NCBI GenBank assembly: GCA_022428185.1
Contig: JAKMCZ010000158.1
Span: 1-7,176 of the forward strand
Direction of reading: 5' to 3'
DNA: 7,176 nucleotides
DNA from: Alphaproteobacteria bacterium
GTDB taxonomy: Bacteria > Pseudomonadota > Alphaproteobacteria > RS24
Shown here: in pieces, positions 1 to 6,898 of the stretch
Numbering within the stretch: position 1 is the stretch's first letter
Layout: every line of letters starts with the position of its first letter
Translations under genes and position numbers: made by a program
The notes under the pieces: generated by a model
Database searches by the model: none
Told to the model about the DNA's origin: nothing
Seen by the model: the letters and a program-made list of their open reading frames with translations, nothing else

Positions 1-679
1 GTTGGGCGCGCTTGCACTTATCGGCCTTGTCGTGCTGACCGGCTATATGGATTTGCGCCTCAATCGCGACCAAATAAGCTGGTTCAACTTTGGCGGCATT
101 GTTGTCGCTTTCGGCCTTTGTGCAGTGCTTGTTGCGGCTCTGGCAATCGGCCTGCTGGCGGCGCGACAAGATAATGTGTTGCGCAATGTCGTGCGCGCCA
201 CCACCCATACCACGTCGATGGTGTTCGTTATTCTTATCGGTGCCGCGCTGTTCTCTCTCGTGTTTCGCGGGCTTGGTGGCGATGAAACCATTCAAGCGCT
301 ACTGGAAGACCTGCCCGGTGGCAAATGGGCGGCGGTCGCGCTGGTCATGCTCATTATGTTTGCGCTCGGCTTTTTCCTCGACTTTATCGAGATTATTTTC
401 GTCGTTGTGCCGATTGTCGGGCCGATACTTTTGGCGATGGGCGTCGACCCGGTCTGGCTCGGCGTGATGATGGCGGTCAATTTGCAAACCAGCTTTTTAA
501 CCCCACCCTTCGGTTTTGCGCTATTTTATCTGCGTGGCGTCGCCCCGCCTAGCGTAACCACCGGACAGATTTATCGCGGCGCACTGCCGTTTGTCGGCAT
601 TCAGCTTTTCATGCTCGGGCTGCTGGCTTATTTTCCGCAATTGGCAACTTGGTTGCCCGACATCGTGTTTGGAGATTAG
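1..679 (+). CDS. TRAP transporter large permease subunit (DctM/FcbT3 family), 5'-truncated
   Basis: This is the C-terminal 225 or so residues of the large, channel-forming membrane subunit of a tripartite ATP-independent periplasmic (TRAP) transporter, which imports an organic anion or related solute using an ion gradient, together with a periplasmic binding protein and a small permease. The reading frame is open from the left edge (first full codon at 2-4, not a real start) and stops with TAG at 677-679. Visible membrane segments lie at about residues 1-15, 31-54, 72-89, 109-125, 129-147 and 193-211. The conserved stretches FLDFIEIIFVVVPIVGPI (125-142) and NLQTSFLTPPFGFALFYLRG (160-179) are typical of the branch often labelled mannitol/chloroaromatic TRAP permease; the second probably forms a re-entrant hairpin of the transport domain. 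The substrate cannot be read from this subunit. The partner genes should lie upstream, outside the window. The family is secure; the substrate is unknown. Confidence 0.93.
   Translation, partial: LGALALIGLVVLTGYMDLRLNRDQISWFNFGGIVVAFGLCAVLVAALAIGLLAARQDNVLRNVVRATTHTTSMVFVILIGAALFSLVFRGLGGDETIQALLEDLPGGKWAAVALVMLIMFALGFFLDFIEIIFVVVPIVGPILLAMGVDPVWLGVMMAVNLQTSFLTPPFGFALFYLRGVAPPSVTTGQIYRGALPFVGIQLFMLGLLAYFPQLATWLPDIVFGD
671..674 (+). promoter_or_regulatory. Shine-Dalgarno site for the small gene after the TRAP permease
   Basis: GGAG lies inside the last codons of the permease gene, 8 nt before the ATG at 683. It supports ATG 683 over the in-frame ATGs at 689 and 698, which would be too far away. 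The site is inside the upstream coding region and the start is 3 nt after its stop, so translation of the two genes is probably coupled. Confidence 0.65.
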
Positions 680-682
680 CCG

Positions 683-1156
683 ATGAAAATGCCCAATATG
701 GTTGTGACAACAATAGCGGCGATTGTGATTATCTCCGTGCTTGGCTATTACGCCCGCGATAATGCGCGCAATGGCGGGCGCGTCGGCAACAATGATATCG
801 GCCTTGAACTCGGGGTGCCGATTGAGCACAAACTAACCGATTACAAAACCACGCCGCTGCCTGTCGTGCTGCGTCTGGTCAACAACACGGCAGACACCAT
901 GCCGCTGACCGCTGACGGGCCATGCAAGATTTTTCGGTATTTCGTGACCACAACTGAAGGCGGCTTTGTGCAAGCTGCACGCGCACCGGAAATTTGCGAA
1001 GAAACCCAAACCCGCGCCGCTATTGCCGAGCAAGACGTGATTGAAGAGATTCGCCAAGTGCCTCTCGACAGCAATCGCTATCAACCGGGTAAATATGTGT
1101 TGCGCGTGAAGTTTTGGAATTATGAAGGAACAGCAAGCTTTACGCTGACCGAATAA
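683..1156 (+). CDS. Small membrane-anchored or secreted protein, possible BsuPI-like Ig fold
   Basis: The gene encodes 157 residues of unknown function. Residues 7-23 form one hydrophobic segment after a short basic N-terminus (Lys2), so the protein is either anchored in the inner membrane with its body in the periplasm or exported by an uncleaved or cleaved signal. The body (about 40-157) looks like an all-beta domain: it has VVLRLVNNTADTMPLTADG (61-79), alternating hydrophobic strands, and the ending QPGKYVLRVKFWNYEG (134-149). This pattern resembles the BsuPI-type intracellular proteinase inhibitor domain and related Ig-like folds, but that is a resemblance by eye, not a proven match. Cys81 and Cys105 are the only cysteines and could form a disulfide in the periplasm. 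The gene starts 3 nt after the TRAP permease stop, so it is probably co-transcribed and may serve that transporter. Its last 37 nt overlap the 3' end of parC on the other strand. Confidence 0.8.
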   Translation: MKMPNMVVTTIAAIVIISVLGYYARDNARNGGRVGNNDIGLELGVPIEHKLTDYKTTPLPVVLRLVNNTADTMPLTADGPCKIFRYFVTTTEGGFVQAARAPEICEETQTRAAIAEQDVIEEIRQVPLDSNRYQPGKYVLRVKFWNYEGTASFTLTE

Positions 1157-3399
1157 TTACAGCCGATTGGGAAAAGCCCCATAAGCCCATCGGTTGGGAA
1201 ACCCTTTGGCCGGATGCGACCGGCCTGCGCCCGTAAACCCTGCCATTCATCAAGCTCAGTGAACACACGCTCGCGCCCTGCCTTATCGATAATTTTCAAC
1301 CCGTCTGCCGCGCTATAGCAGCGCGCATCGGCCAAATGCCCATCGCCATGACGTTGCAAACGCACACCCTTGCCGCGCGGCATTTCCGGCACATCAGCCA
1401 GCGCGAAACACAACAATTTGCGGTTCTCGCCCAATACGGCAATTTGGTCACCGACAGCAGGAACACATATCGCCGCCTCATCAGGCGCTTTGACGTTCAA
1501 AATTTGCTTACCCGCTTTGCGGTTAGCTACCATCTCACTTTCGGACACGACAAAGCCATTGCCGATACGCGAGGCAACCAGCAATTTACGCTCCGGATCG
1601 TGGACAAATATTTCGATAATTTCTTCGGCCGGCTCGATATCCAGCATCATACGCACCGGGTCACCATTGCCACGCCCGCCGGGCAATTTGGCGACATCAA
1701 GCGTGTAGGCGCGTCCATTAGAGACAAATAAAATCAATCTGTCCGTGGTCATGGCATGCAGCACAAACGCAGCTTTATCGCCATCTTTGTAGGTCAGCTT
1801 GGCGCCATTCTCGGCATGCCCCTTCATTGCGCGTATCCAACCCTTTTCCGAGCAGACAATCGTTACCGGCTCCTTTTCAACCAGAATATCGAGCGGCACG
1901 GCCTCATCATCGGCGACTTCCTCAAAATCAGTGCGCCGCCGCCCCAATTCGGTTTTCGGCCCGAATTGCTTGCGCAGTGCCTTGACCTCATCAGCTATAA
2001 TCTGCTGCTGCTGCTTTTCAGAGCCAAGCAGCGCTTTAAGCGCTTTCATTTCTTCGCTTAGTTCAGCGTGTTCGGAACGAATTCCCTGCTCTTCGAGTTT
2101 TCGCAAAGCGCGCAAGCGCATGTTCAAAATGGCATCAGCTTGAACTTGCGTCAGCTTGAACGCCTTCATCAAATCATCGCGCGGTTCGTCTTCCTCACGG
2201 ATAATGCGGATAACCTCATCAAGATTAAGATAGGCAATCAAATAACCGTCCAGCACTTCAAGCCGTGCGGTAATTTTGTCGAGTCGATAGGTCGATTTTC
2301 GCACCAGCACGACATTGCGATGCGTCAGCCATTGACTTAACACTTCGCGCAAGCCCATCACGCGAGGCACACCCTCGCTGTCCAGCACATTCATATTCAG
2401 CGAGAAACGGCTTTCCAAATCAGTTTGCCGGTAAAGCACCGCCATCACTTGCTCGGGATTGAGGTTTTTACTCCTCGGCTCAATAACAATGCGAATATCT
2501 TCCGCGCTTTCATCACGAATATCATCGAGCATCGGCAATTGTTTGGCGTTCATCAATTCGGCAATTTTTTCAATCAGGCGCGACTTTTGTATCTGATAGG
2601 GAATTTCCGTGATGACAATCTGCCATGTGCCACGCCCCATATCTTCAACTTCATAGCGCGCCCGCACCCGCATTGACCCGCGACCGGTGGCATAGGCCTC
2701 GCGCAAAGCTTCGGGGCTTTCAACGCAAATACCGCCGGTCGGAAAGTCCGGCCCTTTGACATGCTCCATCAGCGTATCAATGCGCGCATTGGGGGCTTTC
2801 AATAAATGCAGCGCAGCGGCACAAAGCTCATCGACATTGTGCGACGGAATACTTGTCGCCATGCCAACCGCAATGCCCGATGCGCCATTCGCCAACAGAT
2901 TGGGGAAAGCGGCGGGCAGCACAATCGGCTCTTCATCTTCGCCGTCATAGGTCGCGCGAAAATCAACCGTATCGCTATCAATATCTTGCAGCAACAAGCC
3001 GGCAATCTCAGTCATGCGCGCTTCGGTATAGCGCATGGCAGCGGCATTATCGCCGTCGATATTGCCGAAATTACCCTGCCCATCGACCATCGGATAGCGC
3101 ACCGCGAAATCTTGCGCCAAACGCACCAATGCGTCATAGACGGCTTGGTCGCCATGCGGGTGATAGCGACCGATAACATCGCCGACAACGCGGGCTGATT
3201 TCTTGAAACCCTGTTCCGGATCAAGGCGCAATTGCCGCATCGCATAAAGCAAGCGGCGATGCACCGGCTTCAACCCGTCGCGGACATCGGGCAAGGCACG
3301 ATTGGTAATGGTCGATAGCGCATAAGCTAAATAGCGGCTTTCAAGCGCCGCTTTCAGGCTTACCGCTTCTTCTTGAGGCAGGTCGTCGACATCGCTCAT
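1120..3399 (-). CDS. parC: DNA topoisomerase IV subunit A
   Basis: ParC is the DNA-cleaving subunit of topoisomerase IV, which with ParE separates linked daughter chromosomes using ATP. The 759-residue product begins at ATG 3397-3399; the family motif LKAALESRYLAYALSTITNR (15-34) follows directly. The active-site tyrosine is Tyr124 in AMRYTEAR, next to DGQGNFGNIDGD (106-117). The tower region contains FPNLLANGASGIAVGMATSIP (165-185, first twenty residues of it diagnostic), and a coiled-coil arm covers roughly 370-490. A ParC-type beta-pinwheel C-terminal domain covers about 503-735, with KLPGGRGNG (571-579) and EMPRGKG (672-678) in its blades; no GyrA box is seen, which favours ParC over GyrA. 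The quinolone-pocket serine of E. coli ParC (Ser80) corresponds to Gln85 here, and Glu84 to Asp89. After the usual end near PKGFP (731-735) there is an extra tail of 24 residues, and the final 37 nt overlap the convergent small gene. It is last in the operon, 23 nt after recO. Confidence 0.97.
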   Translation of the reverse strand: MSDVDDLPQEEAVSLKAALESRYLAYALSTITNRALPDVRDGLKPVHRRLLYAMRQLRLDPEQGFKKSARVVGDVIGRYHPHGDQAVYDALVRLAQDFAVRYPMVDGQGNFGNIDGDNAAAMRYTEARMTEIAGLLLQDIDSDTVDFRATYDGEDEEPIVLPAAFPNLLANGASGIAVGMATSIPSHNVDELCAAALHLLKAPNARIDTLMEHVKGPDFPTGGICVESPEALREAYATGRGSMRVRARYEVEDMGRGTWQIVITEIPYQIQKSRLIEKIAELMNAKQLPMLDDIRDESAEDIRIVIEPRSKNLNPEQVMAVLYRQTDLESRFSLNMNVLDSEGVPRVMGLREVLSQWLTHRNVVLVRKSTYRLDKITARLEVLDGYLIAYLNLDEVIRIIREEDEPRDDLMKAFKLTQVQADAILNMRLRALRKLEEQGIRSEHAELSEEMKALKALLGSEKQQQQIIADEVKALRKQFGPKTELGRRRTDFEEVADDEAVPLDILVEKEPVTIVCSEKGWIRAMKGHAENGAKLTYKDGDKAAFVLHAMTTDRLILFVSNGRAYTLDVAKLPGGRGNGDPVRMMLDIEPAEEIIEIFVHDPERKLLVASRIGNGFVVSESEMVANRKAGKQILNVKAPDEAAICVPAVGDQIAVLGENRKLLCFALADVPEMPRGKGVRLQRHGDGHLADARCYSAADGLKIIDKAGRERVFTELDEWQGLRAQAGRIRPKGFPTDGLMGLFPIGCNYSVSVKLAVPS
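1208..1225. repeat. GC-rich inverted repeat near the convergent gene ends
   Basis: GGCCGG (1208-1213) and CCGGCC (1220-1225) form a perfect 6-bp stem around a 6-nt loop. It sits inside the last part of parC and 51 nt past the stop of the convergent small gene. A second, imperfect repeat lies between them (CCGATTGGG at 1163-1171 with CCCATCGG at 1186-1193, one bulged base). Neither is followed by a run of T on either strand, so these are not canonical intrinsic terminators. They could still slow polymerase or protect a transcript end. Confidence 0.3.
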
Positions 3400-3415
3400 G
3401 GGTGATTTATCACCC
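3400..3415 (-). promoter_or_regulatory. Perfect palindrome covering the parC ribosome binding site
   Basis: The plus strand reads GGGTGATTTATCACCC, with 7-base arms around TT, ending at the base next to the parC start codon. On the mRNA strand GGTGAT is the best Shine-Dalgarno candidate (it matches the 3' part of AAGGAGGTGAT) and lies 9 nt before the ATG; the other arm, ATCACC, is its exact complement. As RNA it could fold into a 6-bp stem with a 4-nt loop that hides the binding site; as DNA it could be an operator for a dimeric protein. It fills most of the 23-nt gap between recO and parC. The palindrome is seen directly; a regulatory role is inference. Confidence 0.5.
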
Positions 3416-3422
3416 GATTCGC

Positions 3423-4142
3423 CTACTGCCGCGTCAGTATATCCACCAGCCTCTGGCGTGCCGGTGGCATTTTCATACCATTGGGCAAGTAAACCCGCCG
3501 CTCTAGAAAATGACCGGTTAATTGCAATGCCTGTTGCACATCATTATCGGCAGCATCAGCTTTCGGGTCGAGCAGGAATTGCGGCAATACGAACATTTTA
3601 TCGAGATAAGGCTGCGCGGCAGCGCGACTGACCGCTCGGCCCGAGCGCGGCGATACATATTCAAGCTCATCAACCACGCCGGTGGCGGCGCAGCATGACA
3701 AATCCAATCCGAAACCGATTTCTTCCAGCAACGCCATTTCATAACGCGCCAACAAAGCGGGCCAGATGGCCGTATCGTCCAACGCCTGCAATACCAGCAG
3801 CACCGTATCATATAGGCGCGGGTAGGCTTGCCGTTCAGGTGTGATTAGCGTCAGCGCGCACAGCGCGCTTAATCCGGCCAATGATTTGGCATCAGCCATT
3901 GCCTCTGCCGCATGGGCGCGCCCTGCATCGACCGTTATTGTGCCCAAATGTTCAGACAGCCGCGCCCGCCATGTCGCAACAATCATATTGCCCGGCTGCA
4001 AAACCGGTCGCAATCGACGGCTATTGCCGCCGCGCACCAGACCGGCAAAGCGCCCATGCTCGCGCGAAAAAACATCGACAATGGAACTGCTCTCGCCATG
4101 CGCCCGCGCCGATAAAATCAAGGCTTCGGCTTCCCATTGCAT
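3423..4142 (-). CDS. recO: DNA repair protein RecO
   Basis: RecO acts in RecF-pathway recombinational repair, annealing single strands and helping RecR load RecA onto SSB-coated DNA. The product has 239 residues, normal for the family. The N-terminal OB-fold domain shows the hallmark MQWEAEALILSARAHGESS (1-19) and HGRFAGLVRGG (29-39), then LQPGN (48-52) and ARLSEHLG (60-67). The C-terminal part is helical and carries FGLDLSCCAATG (144-155) and VSPRSGRAVSR (163-173). Only Cys95, Cys150 and Cys151 are present, so the four-cysteine zinc site found in some RecO proteins is absent. ATG 4140-4142 is chosen because the family motif begins at once and AAGG lies 8 nt upstream (4151-4154). The start is 3 nt after the era stop. 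Confidence 0.95.
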   Translation of the reverse strand: MQWEAEALILSARAHGESSSIVDVFSREHGRFAGLVRGGNSRRLRPVLQPGNMIVATWRARLSEHLGTITVDAGRAHAAEAMADAKSLAGLSALCALTLITPERQAYPRLYDTVLLVLQALDDTAIWPALLARYEMALLEEIGFGLDLSCCAATGVVDELEYVSPRSGRAVSRAAAQPYLDKMFVLPQFLLDPKADAADNDVQQALQLTGHFLERRVYLPNGMKMPPARQRLVDILTRQ

Positions 4143-4145
4143 CGG

Positions 4146-5039
4146 CTAAACCTTGTAATCAAGACCCAGCATGCGATAGCGCTCGGGGTCTTCCTGCCAG
4201 TTTTTCCGCACCTTCACAAAGGTGAATAAATGCACGCGGCGCTCAAACATATCTTCCAACTCGGCGCGCGCTTCAGCGCCAATTTCTTTAATTGTTTGCC
4301 CGCCCTTACCCAGCACAATGGCCTTTTGCCCGTCGCGCTGCACATAGATGATTTGCTCGATACGCACCGAGCCGTCTTTCTTGTTTTCCCATTTTTCGGT
4401 TTCAACAGTCAGCGCATAGGGCAATTCCTGGTGCAAACGTAGAAACAGCTTTTCGCGCATTACTTCAGAAGCCAGCAGCAGAGACGGCACATCGGCGGCT
4501 TGGTCTTCGGGATAATGAAACGGCCCTTCCGGCATTTGTTCAGCCAACACATCTTTGAGACGATCCAGCCCATCGCCGGAGAGCGCAGAAATAAGGAACG
4601 TATCCTTAAATTGCACCCGTTCATTAAGCTTTTGAACCAATGCCAGCAGGCTATCATTTCGCACCGTGTCGATTTTATTGATGATTAACGAGGCCTGTTT
4701 TTTGCTCTTCGCCAGCCCGTTCAACATTAAATCAATCTCAGGCGTGTCGATACGCGCCGCATCGAGCACCACCAAGACCTCATCGGCATCTTCTACACCG
4801 CGCCAAACTTCATTTATCATCGCGCGGTCAAAGCGTTGCTTGGCGTCGAAAATACCGGGCGTATCAACCAGAATAATCTGTGCGTCTTGGTGCATCACCA
4901 CGGCGCGCAAACGCATGCGGGTGGTCTGGGCTTTTTGCGTGACAATAGCCACCTTTTGACCGACCAGTGCATTTGAAAGCGTCGATTTACCGGCATTAGG
5001 CGGGCCAATAACGGCAACAAATCCACATTTTTGCGTCAT
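4146..5039 (-). CDS. era: GTPase Era
   Basis: Era is an essential GTPase that binds the 3' end of 16S rRNA and helps mature the small ribosomal subunit at the inner face of the membrane. The 297 residues match the usual length. All G motifs are visible: G1 GPPNAGKST (12-20), the switch I threonines in QTTRMR (38-43), G3 DTPG (59-62), G4 NKID (121-124) and G5 SALSG (151-155). The C-terminal type II KH domain is marked by VLGKGGQTIKEIG (242-254), with GKGG as the RNA-contacting loop, and the protein ends in the usual MLGLDYKV. The ATG at 5037-5039 overlaps the rnc stop as ATGA, and AAAGGGG lies 7 nt upstream (5047-5053) within rnc, so its translation is probably coupled to RNase III. Confidence 0.98.
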   Translation of the reverse strand: MTQKCGFVAVIGPPNAGKSTLSNALVGQKVAIVTQKAQTTRMRLRAVVMHQDAQIILVDTPGIFDAKQRFDRAMINEVWRGVEDADEVLVVLDAARIDTPEIDLMLNGLAKSKKQASLIINKIDTVRNDSLLALVQKLNERVQFKDTFLISALSGDGLDRLKDVLAEQMPEGPFHYPEDQAADVPSLLLASEVMREKLFLRLHQELPYALTVETEKWENKKDGSVRIEQIIYVQRDGQKAIVLGKGGQTIKEIGAEARAELEDMFERRVHLFTFVKVRKNWQEDPERYRMLGLDYKV

Positions 5040-5716
5040 TCACGCGCCCCTTTATCAACCGATTGCAATTGCGCCAATAAATCAGTAGCAGCACGCTGCT
5101 CGGCAATTTTTCGCGAGCGGCCCTCGCCTTGCGCCGACCCCATTACCGTGTTGACTGAAATCGTGAAATGCGGCTCATGCGCCGCGCCGCTGCGCGCGAC
5201 AATCTCATATACCGGCAAATCGTGACCACGCTTGGCGAGGAATTCCTGCAAGGCGGTCTTGCCATCGACCGGCACATCGGATTGCGCCTCCAGCAAGTCT
5301 GACCAATGATGTGCCACCAGAGTGTTGGCGACATCAAATCCGGCATCAAGGAAAACCGCGCCCAAAATCGCCTCGCACGCATCGGCAAGAATGGCATCGG
5401 GAAAGTTTTTACCGGTCTTAATGCCGCTATCGGTTTTTACATGCGCGCTCAAATCCCAGTCTTTGGCTATCTTGGCGCAGCTCTCTCCGCTTACAAGCTG
5501 GCTTAGGCGGCGCGACAGAGCGCCTTCCGGTTCGGTCGGATAACGCGCGCTCAGAATTTGCGAAATAGCCAGACCGAGCACGCGGTCGCCGACAAACTCC
5601 AACACCTCATTATCATCTTCGACTTTCAGACTGGCATGGCGCAATGCGCGATGCAGCAAGCCAATATCGGCGAATTGGTGACCGAGGGTTTTTTGCAAGC
5701 CGACCAGCGCGTCCAT
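5036..5716 (-). CDS. rnc: Ribonuclease III
   Basis: RNase III cuts double-stranded RNA, processes the rRNA precursor and controls several mRNAs. From ATG 5714-5716 the product has 226 residues, the usual length. The catalytic domain carries the signature NEVLEFVGDRVLGL (36-49), with metal ligands Glu37, Glu40 and Asp44, Glu64 in EPEGALSR, and Asp112 and Glu115 in ILADACEAILGA. The C-terminal double-stranded RNA-binding domain runs from about 151 to 216 (DGKTALQEFL to the KIAEQRAATDLLAQL helix). The frame stays open upstream to an ATG at 5779, but those 21 extra codons overlap lepB and do not look like the family, while ATG 5716 shares one base with the lepB stop (TGATG) and has GGTG 5 nt upstream. 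The stop overlaps the era start. In E. coli this enzyme represses its own operon mRNA; no leader structure can be seen here, because the operon start lies outside the window. Confidence 0.96.
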   Translation of the reverse strand: MDALVGLQKTLGHQFADIGLLHRALRHASLKVEDDNEVLEFVGDRVLGLAISQILSARYPTEPEGALSRRLSQLVSGESCAKIAKDWDLSAHVKTDSGIKTGKNFPDAILADACEAILGAVFLDAGFDVANTLVAHHWSDLLEAQSDVPVDGKTALQEFLAKRGHDLPVYEIVARSGAAHEPHFTISVNTVMGSAQGEGRSRKIAEQRAATDLLAQLQSVDKGARE

Positions 5717-6486
5717 CAATGCACCAAATTGAAAAGCCGCGACAGACGAATGGAAATCGGCCAACGCCAAATCTCCCAAAAACGCGTGCGGTCGTCGAAA
5801 GAGAAAAACAATATCTGCGCTGGCCCAACCAGATTTTCATGCGGCACAAAACCGACATAGCGCAAAAAGCGGCTATCCGTTGAATTGTCACGATTGTCGC
5901 CCATCATAAAATAATGCCCCTGCGGCACATCATAGATGCCGGTATTATCCGCCGGGCTGCCATCAATCTGGTCAAGCGTCACATAAGAGCGGCCACTTGG
6001 CAGTGTCTCGCGATAGCGTCTGATTTCGACCGGCGGCGCATTACGTCGTAATTCTTGAAAATCGGATAAGCGCTCGCGCTGCAATGGCGTGCCGTTGAGC
6101 CACACTGAACCGTTTTTAATTTGAATTTGGTCACCCGGCAGACCGATAACCCGTTTGATGAAATCAGTGCGCCCGTCAGACGGCAATTTGAACACCACCA
6201 CATCGCCGCGCTCGGGCATTTTGTCAGAGGTGCGCCCGCTAAATAGGGGCGGGCTGAACGGAAAACTGTGTTTCGAATAGCCATAGCTAAACTTGCTGAC
6301 AAACAGAAAATCGCCAATCAGTAAGGTCGGCTTCATAGAGCTTGAGGGAATATTAAAGGGCTGAAAAAACAAAGACCGAATGACAACAGCAATCAGCGCA
6401 GCAATCGCAAAAATCCGGATATTATCTTGCCAAGTGTCACCCTGTTTTGCCGGCGGGCTGTCGTCTTGTGTTGCTTGGTCTGACAT
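5716..6486 (-). CDS. lepB: Signal peptidase I
   Basis: LepB removes signal peptides from exported proteins on the periplasmic side of the inner membrane with a Ser/Lys catalytic pair. The product has 256 residues. One membrane segment lies at about 24-41, the single-span form common in this class, unlike the two spans of E. coli LepB. Box B reads IPSSSMKPTLLIGD (46-59), with nucleophile Ser50; the middle Gly of the usual SGSM is Ser here. The general base is Lys111 in DFIKRVIGLPGD (108-119), and box E is MGDNRDNSTDSR (195-206). The end RFWEIWRWP is typical of alphaproteobacterial LepB. ATG 6484-6486 is preferred to an in-frame GTG three codons upstream (6493-6495), because GAGG (6496-6499) lies 9 nt before the ATG but touches the GTG. 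The start is 1 nt after the acpS stop. Confidence 0.96.
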   Translation of the reverse strand: MSDQATQDDSPPAKQGDTWQDNIRIFAIAALIAVVIRSLFFQPFNIPSSSMKPTLLIGDFLFVSKFSYGYSKHSFPFSPPLFSGRTSDKMPERGDVVVFKLPSDGRTDFIKRVIGLPGDQIQIKNGSVWLNGTPLQRERLSDFQELRRNAPPVEIRRYRETLPSGRSYVTLDQIDGSPADNTGIYDVPQGHYFMMGDNRDNSTDSRFLRYVGFVPHENLVGPAQILFFSFDDRTRFWEIWRWPISIRLSRLFNLVH

Positions 6487-6487
6487 A

Positions 6488-6898
6488 TCAAGCACCCTCT
6501 GCGTTCGGCACGGCAGAGATAATCACAATCGCTTGCGCGGTTGGAAAATCATCGGTGATGGTCAAATCAATTTGCGGCTGCATGCCATTGGGGGTCAATT
6601 TCTGCAAACGCGCCAATGCGCCATTGGTCAGCGTCATGGTCGGCTTGCCCGACGGCAGATTGGTAACGCCCATATCGCGCCAAAACACGCCCTGCCGCAA
6701 ACCCGTGCCGAGCGCTTTTGAACAGGCTTCTTTGGCAGCAAAACGTTTTGCATAAGAGGCAGCGCGCAATTTGCGCCGCTCTGAACGCTTTTGCTCGGTC
6801 TCGGTAAACAATCGTTGCACAAATCGGTCACCAAACCGCTCCAGTGATTTCTCAATACGGCGTATGTCGATAATGTCATTACCAATGCCCAAAATCAT
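6488..6898 (-). CDS. acpS: Holo-[acyl-carrier-protein] synthase
   Basis: AcpS moves the 4'-phosphopantetheine arm from coenzyme A to apo acyl carrier protein, which fatty acid synthesis needs. From ATG 6896-6898 the product has 136 residues, normal for the trimeric AcpS type. The magnesium-binding motif GIGNDIIDIRRIE (4-16) carries Asp8, and the second signature RFAAKEACSKALGTG (52-66) carries Glu57 and the CoA-contacting lysines. The end LTITDDFPTAQAIVII (112-127) fits the alphaproteobacterial form, which has Asp-Asp where many homologues have His-Glu. The frame is open upstream to 6937, but those codons overlap pdxJ and precede the conserved MILGIG start. The start overlaps the pdxJ stop as ATGA; no strong Shine-Dalgarno site is seen, so translation is probably coupled to pdxJ. 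Confidence 0.96.
   Translation of the reverse strand: MILGIGNDIIDIRRIEKSLERFGDRFVQRLFTETEQKRSERRKLRAASYAKRFAAKEACSKALGTGLRQGVFWRDMGVTNLPSGKPTMTLTNGALARLQKLTPNGMQPQIDLTITDDFPTAQAIVIISAVPNAEGA
6496..6499 (-). promoter_or_regulatory. Shine-Dalgarno site that decides the lepB start
   Basis: On the minus strand GAGG at 6499-6496 stands 9 nt before ATG 6486 and directly against the alternative GTG at 6495. The spacing only suits the ATG. The site lies inside the last codons of acpS, so lepB is translated by re-initiation or by ribosomes arriving from acpS. Confidence 0.55.

Noticed and set aside
1163..1193. Imperfect inverted repeat CCGATTGGG / CCCATCGG as an intrinsic terminator
   Set aside because: The stem has a bulge, a 14-nt loop and no T run on either strand; it also lies inside the parC coding region.
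2002..2013. Four CTG repeats, a possible microsatellite or phase-variable tract
   Set aside because: It encodes the QQQQ run in the ParC coiled coil on the minus strand. A triplet repeat of this length keeps frame and is too short to suggest switching.
2806..3198. Plus-strand open frame of 130 codons antisense to parC, and similar long frames antisense to recO, era and lepB
   Set aside because: They mirror the codon pattern of well-supported genes, have no ribosome binding site or family motif, and their translations are rich in Arg, Ser and Cys as expected for shadow frames.
5717..5779. Longer rnc start at 5779 adding 21 residues
   Set aside because: The extra residues overlap lepB, do not resemble RNase III N-termini, and the TGATG junction at 5716 gives the normal 226-residue protein.
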